A model generated the notes under the pieces. That model saw nothing but the letters and a program-made list of their open reading frames with translations. It did not search any database and was not told the DNA's origin. The position numbers and the translations under genes are program-made. 64,000 nucleotides of DNA. It comes from Phycomyces blakesleeanus NRRL 1555(-) (lineage: Eukaryota > Mucoromycota > Mucoromycetes > Mucorales > Phycomycetaceae). Positions 37,782 through 50,766 of the stretch are shown here, one piece after another. Location of the stretch: positions 124,001 to 188,000 of the forward strand of contig NW_017265192.1 in NCBI RefSeq assembly GCF_001638985.1, in the 5' to 3' direction. Position 1 is the first letter of the stretch; the number at the start of each line of letters is the position of its first letter.

Positions 37782-39569
37782 ATTAAGCAATAAAGTCTAT
37801 TATTTTAGAAATACAATTTATTCATTTTTTATATACAATTTTTATTTAAACTCAATGCTTTACATTTTCTTGGGGAACACAGTGAACTTTGATGTTCACT
37901 ATAGACTTGGTAAAAATAAACATACTTACTATCATTATAATAACATTATTTTTATAATAAGTGCATATGAGTTAATACCAATAATTGTTTGATATAAAAA
38001 TATACAATATTTATTTTATTTATCATTATTAGATATTAAAGATTATAAAGATGTGTGATTTTATATTTGATTTTTATAAGAAAACACTTGCCCTAATTTT
38101 TGTTTGTTTTTCTTTTTCATATATTTCTAAATTTGTATTTAATAGAATAACTGCGTTCCCTTTTTCTTTTCTTTCACTTTCTTCTCTTCCACATGCTTTT
38201 TTTTGGCTTCCTTAATAATTTGGTAAGTTTACTGCTCACACCCGCACTTTTATTATCCAACGTGTGTTCTATACTCTTCTTATACTGCTTACTCTATAGG
38301 TTTTTCAAGAAAGCAAGTACTATTAGCAAGTATTCAAAACACTATGGTAATATTCTTTGAATTTTCTACATATAACCCATTGACTCATTATTATCAAAAT
38401 ATCTCAGAGAATATTTGAATAGATAACCATGCCTCACTGTACTTTACAAAAGATATATTAAGATATCTATGGTTCAGTCAAAGGTAATATTAACTACTTT
38501 GCAAAGTTGGAATATATTATTATTATTTTTATATATTTTAAATAAAATATAATTTTAGTTCAAGCAATACACTTAACAATCTATCTTGTAAACATGTGTC
38601 TATAATATATAAGTAAAATACACTCTTATAATTTTATATATTAACAACTGTATATTTATTTTGTGTTTTTTAATGATTTATTCAGTATCTAAAAATCAAA
38701 ATGGTGTTATTATTTTCTGAAAATCCTACCCGTAGATATTCTAAAATGTCTTTATATGTAAGTATTCATATATATATCTATGAAGCAATATATATTAATG
38801 ATAATTTCTTTTTTATCTTAAATGTTCAAAATATAGCTCTCACAAAAGAAGTCTAAGAAAGTCTAAAAAAGTCGCAACAAAATTATTTTTGGTCAAAGGA
38901 GTATAAATCAGAGAAAAAGGCATTGGATATATGAAAGCAATAAGGTGGGAAAGTATATTATAAATCGCGTCATCAATATCTCTCATTTTATCCAATGAAT
39001 GAAATTGTAACATGTATACAAATGCTACTATCCAAATATGTGTATGTAAAGAAGTATTAGTGGCAAACGTTAAATAGTTAAATTGTTTTTTCAACCATTC
39101 CAAAAATCAATAAAAACCATTTTTTCCATGATATTCCATTCCTGAATCATCATCTTTTAATGATGTCAGCAAGCTTTTTGAAAGTAATTGAGAGTCTTAA
39201 TCTTCCAAAAATCCTATTTAAATCCTATTTAAATCCTATTTAAATCCTATTTAACAAAGCTTTTTACTATTAATAAATGTGAACCCAAGTTTATTTTGTT
39301 TTAAAAGGTGGTTATTTAAAAAAACAGATTCATATAAAGATATATTTGAGTAGGATTCGTAACTATGGATAAATATATAACCAAAATACTAATGAATTAT
39401 AGATTTCAATTCTGCATGAATGTAAATGTCAAATGTAATTCATTATCTAATAGTATGTAAAATATTATCATTGACAAATTCAGGAGTCCATTTTTACAAT
39501 CTTGTATGGAATTCATATAGGCTTACTATATTATATTTAAGTCTGCTATTACAGATATTTTATATATTA
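37782..39569. other. AT-rich noncoding region with an 11-bp tandem repeat
   Basis: No gene is supported. Four perfect tandem copies of AATCCTATTTA occupy 39210-39253. The remainder is AT-rich with long A/T runs, and no transposon end was recognised. Confidence 0.6.
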
Positions 39570-41845
39570 TTATAGGATGTTTTTTGCAGTGCAGTTGCTG
39601 TGTCATGTTCACCAGAAGCCAATTCTGCTGGTTACTTTATTCAATGAAGTTGTTGAAAGAGTTTTCAATTTTCTCAAATCAGCTGTCTTGTTGTTGCTGC
39701 AATTATATGATCCGATGATTTACTTCTGTCACTCTGTTGGCTACCTCTTTGTTCATATTGACAATGTTAGGAACAAGGCTTTTATACTCTTCTAGTCTAC
39801 CAATGGAAGGGCTGGTAATGGCAGCTATAATATCCTCTTGAAACATTCTGAAGCTGTTACTTGAGAACGGAAGGTTTCTTGTGTGAATGTGCTTGTTTTC
39901 TTTGTTCAAGTACAAGTAAATGGCTGCATCTTGTAAGATTATTCTTCTGCATCATATTAAGAGTTGTAAAAATTTGCGCTTTGCTGTATTGATACTGCTT
40001 TGAGTTGCTCTTTGCTTTTCTTTTCTCTTTTTTTCTTTCGACTGCAATCTTCCATCTTCCTCCACGAATTCTACGGAATCTGCTTTTTCATCTATCTCCA
40101 AATTTATGATGTTTTCATCCTCATCCTCGTTCTTATCAACTTCATTCATCTCCTTCTCACAGACAGCTATTCACTCTGCATTACCAACACTGAAATAGTC
40201 TTCGATCCAAGGAAATACCATCTTTTGTAATTCCATTGGCAGTGACACGCCATTTCTTGCTAGTGAGAAAGGCTTTTCCCAAAAGCCAGCCATACCTCTG
40301 GCAAAAGGAGATGGGAGTTTACCCAAGTAATGGGTCTCCAAACGACCAAGTCGATCCTTCCATCCTCCTTCTTGCTTGATCAGATCAAAAGATATCCTTA
40401 AGCCCTCAGCTTCCATTGACCCAGCATGACGGCCACCATGTATTACTTGTGTGGTGTATATCTCTTCATCTGCAAGTGCCTTTTTTGCAGTTTTCTATTG
40501 AGAAGCGCCAGTTAAACTCTTCTCAGGGCTAGTACGTCTATGCAATACCTTCCAGTTCTGTTATCTGTCTTCGTTCAAGAAGTCACCACTGGTCTATAAT
40601 TTTTGTCAAGAAAGTTAGAAATTATTTTAAAAAAGTCCCTTTTTTTAGCTGGCCAAGCTACTTGAAGCAAACTGAACATAAAAAAGGCAAATGCACCAAA
40701 AGGACATCTGAATACGTTTTCATGGCAAATGGCACATGCAAATTTGACTTTTCCTTCCTTCAGAGTCTTGCCCTTGTCTAGACTAAAAACTAAAGCAAGA
40801 GCCTGTTGCATTTCTTTGTGCTGTTTCTTTGGAATGATTGTGCAAAAGCAATACGCAAAGTTTAAATTTCTCAAATCCTGATCCCTAAGTAGTATATGGT
40901 GGCAGGAAGAGATAGAAAACATCTCGCACAAGCCTGATTTGCTGTCAGAAGTCCAAAGGCTCTTCAGGACTCTTATAAGTTTGCCAGACTTATAAGAGTC
41001 CCGAATCACATAATGGGCTGCTCTATCTATGTTTGTTTGTACTTTGTCGTAAACAAGGTCGTGTTTATACTTGAGCAATTCAATCGCTTCTTTAGTCTTC
41101 TTGGAAGATGGCCATCCAACTTCTCGACCTTTAGACTAAAATTTGTGCAAGAACATCAAGACTTTCTTGTATTGATTGACAGATTCAATACCTAAAGGAA
41201 CTTTGATAACTTTCTTATTACCATTCTTGTTAGAAGGAGCATTCTCAGCAAATATAAAAATGGGTTGATGATTAAGTATAATTGACGGATTTTTTTTATA
41301 TATTTCATGCAATTTTGTATTACTTTGGAGCAAAGTCAATTGTCTTTCTTTGTTATCTTCTGTTCTTAAGCCAATTTGTGTTCTAACATCAGTCTCTACT
41401 GAAACACTTTTTATATATGTTTGCTTGAAAACAAATTCTTTGAAGGAGGCAATAACAAATTCAGTGGGCCCAACAGTGTATGGATACTGAAGATCAACAG
41501 GATATCTGTGTCAGTTGTTTTGCAAAAGTCCTTCAATTTAAGCAATATTAAAAAATGAATACAATCAATACAATATAGATTCTTATTCTATTGAGTTGAG
41601 ACATACCTTCCAATGTTCTAAGGGCATTCTGTAAATTGCGGCAGTGCTGGCATGTACTTTCATTGGCAAAGCCTTAAGTGCAAGCTCAAACTCAGACACA
41701 TTGATTGACGAGCTACTTTGAAGAGCAACAAAGACATTTGAGCCAACAGAAGTAGACAAATTGGCTGAACTGGACGATTCAGCTGTTGAATTTTCAACCA
41801 GCATAATCCTTTTTGATGGTCGACTCCTATGAGCTTTTTAGGCAT
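39570..41845 (-). pseudogene. Crypton-2 tyrosine recombinase, decayed
   Basis: On the minus strand, an N-terminal exon (about 41804-41583) is followed by HRYPVDLQYPYTVGPTEFVI, IKVPLGIESVNQYKKVLMFL, HHILLRDQDLRNLNFAYCF (first catalytic Arg region) and FRCPFGAFAFFMFSLLQ. Then come HGGRHAGSMEAEG (H-x-x-R region), GGWKDRLGRLETHYLGKLPS with the probable catalytic Tyr, and ELQKMVFPWIEDYF. A trailing segment ILQDAAIYLYLNKENKH matches FLQDSVLLKKKF of Crypton-1. A TAG after HKF at 41136, a stop near 40575 and others destroy the frame. No GCR1_C-like end could be read. It is a different Crypton subfamily from the one at 6.4-8.6 kb. Confidence 0.7.
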
Positions 41846-42419
41846 CTCTTCAGAAATTGCAGCAATACTAGTATGCTATAAAGATATATTGTTAATATTA
41901 GTGTGCATTTTTTGCATATAATTTATTGTCTATATTGTTTATACTTGAACTCTGCTAAAAAGCTCAGCTTCTTATTACTCAATTAAATGCTCTAGTTTTT
42001 CTAAATCATGCTTGTTAACAAAGCGTCTCTTAAAAGCAGTGATATTAGTAGGCAAGGGCAACATAATAAATAACATTGCAAAAACACCTTAAAATAATTG
42101 AATTCTACTTACCTGGAATTATCGATAACACACCTACTGACATTTCTTTCATTTATGGTAATTTCTAATGGTACAGCTGTTTCTATTGGTTTAGAGTTCC
42201 AATTTTAAGTTGAACCTGTTAAGGCTCAGATTTGGGTGTACGAATTTGATATAAATGAGCCAAAAGTGGATTAGTGTAATGTTTTAAGTGTCATGATAAA
42301 ATTTTAGATGGTACAAAAATCTGAAATGGGGGGAGAAGCGAAGAGAGCTGGAAAAGAAGAGATTTTATTGGACGAACCCCATTGGGAAAAATACTTTTTT
42401 TTTTGATAAGTCATTTTTT

Positions 42420-45400
42420 TTAATAGATTTTTGCAATGTTCATCAACATCCACCAGAACATGCCGAATTTTGCAACGTTGAGGAACTTTTGGTTATTGGA
42501 AGACCCGACGGACAAGTGAATATCAACAGCCTGAACGATGTTGATGTCATCTTTGTTGACTTCAACCAGGCCTCCAAGGGGCAGAACCACAATGTTGTTG
42601 TAATTGTCCGTTACCACGGCTGGGGTATAGATGCAATTTACATTGCTGTTCGGAACAATTTGGTACTTTTGCATAAAGAACGCCTTCCTCATTCTGTCTG
42701 CAGAGTCTCTTGCTTGAACGATCTTTACCTGACCAAGGAATAATTGACCATTTGATTGAAAAACACCTGCAAGTGTATCGCACAAAGTGGGAGTCGACAA
42801 CCTAGAATTGTCACTGTTGACACGAGAACCAAAGAAATGGAGATTAAAGCCTGGGAAATTGACAGGGGCTAGCTTGACAAAATCACCAATTGAACTTCTC
42901 ACAGATCTTGTTCCATTACCAGCTGGTTTCTCTACGACATACGATCCTCCATTACAAAGATGCCGACAGATGAATTGCTTGCCAAATCTTGTAGCGACGT
43001 CTCGAGAGGTGGAATGGCGGTTGGTCTTGAATAAATGTTCGCGGATGAACTTATTGAACTGTTCACCGTTTTCAGTTTCGTATTGCAGCACGGAACCGAA
43101 ACGAACAATGTCATCAGTGATATGATGCAGAAGGTGGACCTTTGGCTTGAACGTGAAGTCTTGCTTAGAAAATCCTTTTTGGAGAATCTGGACATCCAGT
43201 TGAAAAAGCAGATCCGTTACATCAGTGACAGCGTGTTTTATCTGGGCAATATAGTAGTCGAAGCACCGGTCGACTCCACGCATGTACACCAAAGACGACA
43301 GGCGGCCTAATGCATGCAAGGCTTTAATGAACAAACTTGCCAATGGTTTGTCACTAAAGAGCTTGCTCATAATTCCAGGCAGGACTTGAATCAATTCCTT
43401 GAAATCGCGTCCAACGAACGAACCAGTGTGGCGAAGCTTGTTCCTGAATGTTCGGCTGTAACTCTTACAAGACTTGTAAGAGTTTAGAGCTTCCTGGAGT
43501 CTCCCCTTTTCACTTGTAGTCAGCATCTTCTGTTTCCAGAGAAAAGTCATCAAGTATTTCGTCAGGCCAAGAGGAATAATGTGGAGAATTTCGACAGGCA
43601 TGTCTTTGGTAGGGTCAAAGGCTTCGAGTCTAAGAAATTCCTCACTTCCATTCTTGATATAACTCAATTCGCACCCATTGAGATATAGCTCTGACTGGGA
43701 ATCGGCATTGGCAAAGGCGCACAAGAAATCCCTTGTTCTTTCTTCTGACCCACGGTGGTCAACTGGAGAATACGGCGGAGCATCAGGGATGGAACCCTGT
43801 TCAATACGAGGCGAAGGTATGAGGCATTTTCGGCAAAACTTCTTGGCAGATGTTCCCTTATGCATGGCAAGCTGAGATTGACGAGGGTTGTCACCCATAA
43901 AGAGCAACAGGGGCGCAACAACAAGAACTACTTCACCATGATCCTCAGAATACATCTCAATACCTTTCTCCAGCCTAACGAGGTCATCGACGATAGGGGG
44001 CAACATCTCAATGGCATTCAGTGTATGATTCGAGGTACAAATGAAAAGAGCATTTTCTCGTTTGTTTCTCGTCTCAAGTGGCAACGCAGCAAAGTACATT
44101 AAGTAACTGTCATACTTGTTGTACTGCTTTGTTGAATTACCGGAGGTATCGTCGGAATAGAGATTAAGTGGGCAGACAACCACTTTCATCAAACCAGAGC
44201 CTGGAAGTCTTCTCTTGAATTCTTCAACACGGGATTTGTTGAGCCACAAGTCAGATTGAACACCAGTAAGAGCATAGGTGACAATTTTGGCAGGGCAATA
44301 AGAAACAGAGAAACCACGTCCGAGGAAAAGATCGCTGTCTTTTTGAACAGTAGACATAATCCTATCAACTTCAATGGTATACTTCAGGGTAGAGACAGCA
44401 AAGTTCGTAGAGTTTCCAAACCGCAGGAAGTGAGTATCATCAGGATGGTTCAGCCAAGGATCGTGGCCACCATAAACCTGGAACGCATTGGCAAGTATGG
44501 ATCCGTCCTTGGTGAAGAACTTCTCAAGGAGATACCGGTTCGGGGAGCCTTGGACTTCGACGACATCACCCACCCAGTAGTCCATTCCGTTTGAAGTGAT
44601 CATCGGGTGCTGGAGCAATGGGTTCTCCTTCCACTTTTCGCCTTGGTTGAGATTCAACCGCTGGTTTTCCGTGAAGTCAGGAAGGGCCGAGATTTGAGAT
44701 GATTTTCCGGGACATGTCATGGTAAACTTGATGTAATCGGACGGTTTGTTCATCCAAAGTACATGTCGTTCATTGTCTTGGTTCACAACATCGAAACTGG
44801 CAGTAGGAAAAACAGGGATCTGGTTCTTTTTCTGCTTGTGATAGTTAATCACAGCATTTGGTGTCGGAAAATCCAGTGCTACTCCAGATTCTTCACGGAC
44901 GTCCAAGACCATCTTCATGGCAAACATGATCTTCTTGATAGATCTTTCTGAGGCAAGATCTTCATCGCCGTAGAAGAGAGCATGTAAGATAAACTCTACT
45001 TTCGATTTAAACGGACGGGTGGGTCCAGTAAAAATGTCAGCAAAGTCATCGGGCCGGTACGATGTCTGTCTGCTGCTGTCTTCGTTCGAGTAGGCATTCA
45101 TGGCATGAGAAAGAGATTGGAAGGTTCTCATTTCTGCTGCCATTCTAGCGATATGATCCTGGCTATCATATTCTACTCTGGTGTCCATGTCTTCGTCGTC
45201 AGTGGTCTCATCATAGTCATCTGATGAATCACTGTTCAGCAAAAAAAAACAGGTTATTATCTATTTCAATATTGCATTACTAATTTTTACTTACGATAGA
45301 ATGTGATCATCACTATATTCGTCTTCGTCAGAGATTTCATGGCCATACGTGTCCTGAGGGTTTTCAATAATAAATTCCATTGGGGCAGGTTCATTATTAC

Positions 45401-45854
45401 TGTTCAGGTTGGTAGTGGCAGTGGTAGTGGCAGTGGTAGTGGCAGTGGTAGTGGCAGTGGCAGTGGCAGTGGTAGTGGCAGTGGCAGTGGCAGTGGCAGT
45501 GCTTGCAGAAGAAGAAGGGCCATCAAACATAGCAGGTCTAATGTTAAGGTATGCTCAATTTCAGCTTTACATTACATAGTATTTTTCATCCTACTTTTAG
45601 GATTAACTTACCTTCTTTTTAGAAGTTTCTCATACTCCCCCATTTCGTTTGGATGTTTTTTTGTATAATGTCTTCTGAGGCCTTGCAAGGACCCTAACAC
45701 TCTTTCGGTTTCGCAGACGGTGCATACAAATGTTCAGTTGTCTGTAGCCGTCGGTGTGAGGAATGTGTTCCTCTTTGTTGTGAAGTGATTTTCCATGTTT
45801 AAAAATCTTTGGAACGAAAGATGTAGAAAAGCGTAAACTAATTCGAGGTACCAT
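42420..45854 (-). CDS. Plavaka-like transposase with N-terminal C2H2 finger (element V)
   Basis: Three exons are seen. Exon 1 (45854-about 45613) ends with a C2H2-type finger, CTVCETERVLGSLQGLRRHY then TKKHPNE. Exon 2 (about 45545-45296) encodes a Thr/Ala repeat and an acidic stretch. Exon 3 (about 45233-42420) is a long uninterrupted frame. Motifs include KVEFILHALFYGDEDLASER, YSDDTSGNSTKQYNKYDSYL, FICTSNHTLNAIEMLPPIVD, KKFCRKCLIPSP, DMPVEILHIIPLGLTKYLM and KPKVHLLHHITDDIVRFGSV. These fit fungal CACTA-related Plavaka transposases. Within exon 1 the finger is one base out of frame with the upstream ATG (near 45735), so the start needs a frameshift or a different exon. Otherwise it appears intact. 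Confidence 0.82.
45405..45500. repeat. GGTAGTGGCAGT-type minisatellite inside element V exon 2
   Basis: Tandem GGTAGT/GGCAGT hexamers run for about 95 bp. On the coding (minus) strand they give a Thr/Ala run. All units are multiples of three, so length changes preserve frame. Confidence 0.9.
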
Positions 45855-46869
45855 ATCTTTAATCATGCAAAAAATGACTGCTAAAAAAATCATGTGAAAT
45901 AATGTGAGCTATTTTTTTTTGTTTACTTGTTTCCTTCTTTTTCTTTTTTTTTCTCATGACTGAAAGGTAAGTTTCAAGCGTAATCTAACAAGATGATAGC
46001 GTCCATCATACCGAACACCCTCAGTAAGTAATATATTTATTATGCCCTACTTCATATTGATACTAATATATATTTTTTATTAGATTCTATGGAGATTCCA
46101 ACATGAGATTGTATTAGGAAGTTACTTCAAACTATGCCAAGCTGTCTGTCGTGGTATTATAAGGTATCTACTCCTAACATAACTAAACAAGCAGTCTTTT
46201 CCTTTACTTTTGTTAATAACTTTACCCTCATCTCTTTAGGTAAGTCTCATATATCACTGTCTGTCTAGTATAAAAAGGTAATTTACCATATTATTTACTT
46301 CAAAGGTCATAACACTAATACTGTTTCTGTTTAATAGTCGTTCTTCTTTACTTTTACCATGTCTATCTCCCAATCTATTGCATAAGAGAGGCTGCTACAC
46401 TAGACTAGCTACTAGTATATAGAACGCGTAATCCTAGTACTATTTTTTTATTGAAACCAAAATAAAAACATTTTTTTGAAACATTTTTTTTTTAAATATT
46501 TTTTGAAACCCTATAATTGCAATTATTGGACCCCCCATTTTTCAGATTTTTTGTATCCATCCTTTTTTCCATTCACGGTAAATTCGAGCGGACACTTCAT
46601 ATTCCGCTTTAGGAAATTTTAGTCAGGCCAACTTTAAATCTAGCTTGGACATTGAGTTTAAAAAAATCTCAGTGGGTGTGAATAGTAGCCAAAAAATTAC
46701 AACCCAGGTCATTTCCTGTGTTTAGCAGCGAGAATATATTTAAAGACATATCATTGGCCTAATATATATCAGAGTCCCTGAGAGAATTTTTTCAAAATAA
46801 TAAAGACAATTATAATAAGCAACGGCTGTTACACACTTCCTTTATTATTAAAAAAAATTAAGTGAAAAA

Positions 46870-46946
46870 ATGTTTTCCATTGCCAATCCCGATGAAGTTC
46901 GTTGCAAATGCACAAGATGCAATCGCAATCCTCTTGGATACACCAT
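46870..46946 (+). pseudogene. Element IV transposase, first part of exon 1 (Cys/His finger)
   Basis: The segment encodes MFSIANPDEVRCKCTRCNRN then PLGYT and is cut at 46946 by CACTA copy B. The exon resumes at 54499 after the second CAT. Joined at the duplication, the frame continues PLGYTMTDKRTAKCHAQND, with the Cys/His spacing seen in the first exons of elements I-III. Upstream (46563-46869) is noncoding and presumably holds the element's 5' end. Confidence 0.88.
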
Positions 46947-47575
46947 CACTACGGCGGGATGAATGGCAGTTGGGCCGAAAGTAGGCACATAACTGCCATT
47001 TTTTTGGTCGAAACCCAATAAAATCTCCGCCGTTTGTTGTAAGATGGTAATGTCATTCGTAGCAATTTAAAAAAGTAACATGAAAACACTTTTTTTGTTG
47101 CTGTACAATATTTTCAATACTGTAAAAAATGTTTGTAAGTTGTAATGACCACTTTGAGTATTGAAATATATGTTTTATTGAATATCAAAGATGTCAACAA
47201 TTATTAAGATTAATAATTTTTGGAATGTGTGAACGAAATAGTAACATAACTGCCATTTTTTTATTTTTTAAACTACGTTCTTTTTTTTTTAGATATTCTT
47301 TTTATCTTGATGAATTGGCAATTTGATTTTATTTAAATCGCGTAATGGCATATAGAGCATATAGGGAATGAAGAGAAAAGCATAAGGTGTATAGAGAATA
47401 GAAAAAAAACCGGAGTATATAAAGAAGAAAAGAAAGACGGGGCATATAGAGATTAAAAAAAACATAAGAAATAGAGAAAATTAAAAAAAGAATATAAGAT
47501 ACAAGGATGATATAAAAAATATAAAAGATATAAGGATATAGAGCATATAGAAAAATAAGATAAAAATAAAAAGGA

Positions 47576-50500
47576 TTACAGAATGGAAAGATTGCCTTTA
47601 GTAATGCGCATGTTGTTGTTAAAGATATAATAGGGCGCGATTACATAAAACTGGTTTCCATTCGGTGGGTATTGGACCAGACCAACTTGATGACAAATGT
47701 TATTTACACTTATAACTGCATAAGTCGGTTGCGTTTGGTGGCCTAGTGTATGGGTGCTTTGTGACCATTGTTTGACGATAGGTACTGATGAGTCATGACC
47801 AGCCGCGTCATGTTCCTTCATGACCTCCACGAAAGCAAGAAAGTGTGGGAAGCCATAGAAATCTACATGCTGAAAGTAGAACTGTACTGTACCAACGAGC
47901 CAGCTGTGAACAATTACATTACGGTTGCTAAAATAAATAAATAAATAGAATGTAAGCAACTTTTGATTGTATATCGAAAAATATTATACTTACTTTCTAT
48001 AGGGGCAAGTAAACATCACGTAATGGTTGCCACGGCTGGTCTCGTTTTTCTTTCTTCAGTACATGCATGAGGAATATACAGTTGAGTCCATCCACAGACG
48101 TGCAGCTACAACAACAACAGAGTCACCAAACTCGTGGCCAGTCAAGCCTGTTGTTCTCTGGTAGTATTTCAATAAAGCTTCCTTCACACTAGGGCCGCCT
48201 ACACCTTCCACCGAATCATCATTCAAATTAACAAACTGATGAAACGGCTCCCACAACTGCGCACCACTAGGATCATTAGGAAGGTCCATGTAGCTCTCTC
48301 TTCCATATGGCTTTGGCCAAATGAGGTTGATTTCATCACAGATGCTGATTGCTGTGCTGGTATAATTGTGAATCGCAAATCGCTCGACGAGAAAACTGGC
48401 ATTTCGGCCACCCTTTGATTTGGACTTTATCAATTTCGAGAAGACGCCAATTACTCTCTCCATTGAGCGAGTGGAGTAGCATCGCAGGGGGCCTTGCTGC
48501 TTGATGATATAGGGTATATGGACCAGGTAATGTTGCACTGGTCGGAAAACACTACGAGACAGGGTATTATTCTGGACTTGTTGGTATAAAAACGAGTGCC
48601 AGTGCTTGAAGTATCTATTATTAATATTTAAAAAATGGTAACAATCAGCTATTTGTAATGATAATATATGAGATGTATAATAACTTACAACTCCATCTCA
48701 TCAAGCAATTCTGATGTCAACGTCCATTGCAAGGCAAGCGCACAACCTTTCACGAGAGATAATAGAGCTGTTTTGACAGCCCTATTTGGTAAATAAGGCA
48801 CAACCAAAGTGGGGACAAGGTATAAGAGAAAGTAAAGCCAGTCTACTGCGCGAGTACCATCGATCTTGGCAAATACGTTGTCGAAACTACCTTGAAATGA
48901 GGTGGGTATATATTTTCGTGAGCTGGTAATACAGTTTCCAATTGTTACAAGGTCTGCTCTTGGTATATGAAAAGGGTATTCGGTGGTATTGAGGGTATTG
49001 TCTGGATGGGTATAATAAAATTTGGTTTCCTTTGTGAGGGTGACAGTAATCAGGTCATACACAAACTTTCCAATCCCTCTTGCAATTAAATGAAGTTCAT
49101 CTAATGCAAAAAATGATGATCCAGAGAAGGTTGAGAGTTGGGTATATATGCTCGGCTGGTATATGTTCTTCGACTATTACAAGCAGTTATTTAGTATGAA
49201 AAAAAGATGGCTAATTGAACATTTGTATACTTACAGGGTTGCCTACTTTGAAGTCTTCCAAAGGTCTTAACCGGGCGGAAATGTCATCAAAGTACATGCC
49301 ATGCCGTCTGTTAGTAGGGCATTTGCCTTTGGTCTCACAAAAATGGCAACCAAATAAACTTGTATGGGAACCAATGTGGACCATATCAGCTACAGCTGGA
49401 ATATCGCCAGAAGCAAGCAGAAGATAGACCTTGGATCTGCAAAGCTCCACTCCATTGTGCTTGACAACCAAGCTATGTGCCTCAAGATCTCGCAATTCAT
49501 TGATGATGGGTATAAGAAAGGAGTCCAAATGAGTTGGCTTCTTGGGGCCAGACAAGATTGCCAGTTGCAAAAGGTATTTGTTGGTATATCTAAGTATTTT
49601 ATTAGTAATTTTTTTTAAAAAAAAAATGTAATAATAATAATAAATAGTAATAAATTAATTAATTACCTGATGGATGGGTCTAGGTTGAATATTATGCAAT
49701 GGATGATGGTATATGAGTTTTTGCCTTTCTTTTGATTGACAAACCCATCAGTATAAAGCCCAATGGCAATATCATCGGGATTGGAGAACAGGCCCTGCTG
49801 CACCAACTGCTTGTAATTGTCACCATCAAAAATGTCGGTTAGCTGACCAGCTACAGATTCCCGGTTTGCTCTGTAACAGAGGAGTTCTCTTGTGGCTGGA
49901 TCTGCCAACATTTGAGAAAGCATATCCCCAACTGACATAAGTTTCATACTGGCGGCTGGTGTCTGACTTTGATCGGGATCAGTCTTGTATCGCGGTTTGC
50001 CGCAGTCAACACAAGATTCCTGGTCGTCATTAATGCCATACAATCGACAACCACTAGAGCAGACATCATACTCATGGCCCTTGACACTTGACTTTGACTT
50101 GAGCAAAGCATCAACAGTTTCGCCATGACTGATCTTAGCCCCAGGTTCTAAAAAAAATGATATCACTACATGTTAGTGATCTGGAATTAAAGTACAAGGT
50201 AACAGAAAATATAATATTTTACCCATCATTATATCGTCATGGTCTCGGATGACAGTGTTTATAAATTGAACAATGTCTCTATATGCTGCTCTAGCAATTC
50301 TATGCTGTAGCATCAATTGAGACAGATGAATACTCATCAACTCGGCCTTGGTAAAAGTATTTGTACTGATTCGGCTGCTGTCGTAAATGTGAGCTTCACC
50401 CTCACTGTCCTCAAAATTACATGCGCACTTATATGAAATAGTATTATCAAGCTCCATAGACTCCATAGTATATTCTGTAATACATTATTTAGTAATTGGA

Positions 50501-50766
50501 AAATAAATAATACAATTACAGCTCTTTTCATTACCTGAATTGCTAACAGATTCATCTTCATTACTAGTATCATTTTCGTCATGGTACATGTCAACATCAT
50601 TCAGAATAGACTGGTCAATTTCAGTCATTGTTGCTGAATCTCCTCTGTGAATTCTCTTGTGGTTTTGCAGCTTCTGGTAGTTATCAAAAAACAAGACACA
50701 TTGATCACATTGGTATTGCTGTGTAGATATTCTATCTCTCTGCTAGCTGGCGTTGGAAGAAGACAT
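47576..50766 (-). pseudogene. CACTA transposase, copy B, disabled
   Basis: Its exon structure is the same as copy A's, in the opposite orientation. Exon 1 encodes MSSSNAS, then TAG at codon 8 where copy A has CAG, then the C2H2 finger (CDQC...HKRIH). Unlike A, the CVDCGKPRYKTD region is open. The later TGA after SSCMY (near 48058) is shared with A. Transition-type substitutions change conserved positions (DIPAVADMV for DIPAVAGMA, FGCHFC for FGCRFC). The reading otherwise runs to the same C-terminus NNNMRITKGNLSIL. If the TAG could be bypassed by a downstream start, the finger might be lost; I consider the gene inactive. Confidence 0.85.

Larger units (their letters stand above)
42307..46562 (-). 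mobile_element. Element V: Plavaka-like DNA transposon
   Basis: GATGGTACAAAAATCTGAAA followed by TGGGGGG at 42307-42333 is repeated in inverted orientation at about 46529-46562 (GGATGGATACAAAAAATCTG, then AAAAATGGGGGG read inward). These imperfect repeats bracket the single large transposase gene. The outermost bases and target duplication could not be fixed. Bases 45855-46528 are AT-rich with no gene, and 41846-42306 hold no clear gene. Confidence 0.6.

Noticed and set aside
46398..46402. CACTA pentamer as the left end of element IV
   Set aside because: The sequence after it (GACTAG) does not resemble A/B termini, and no matching right end or duplication was found.
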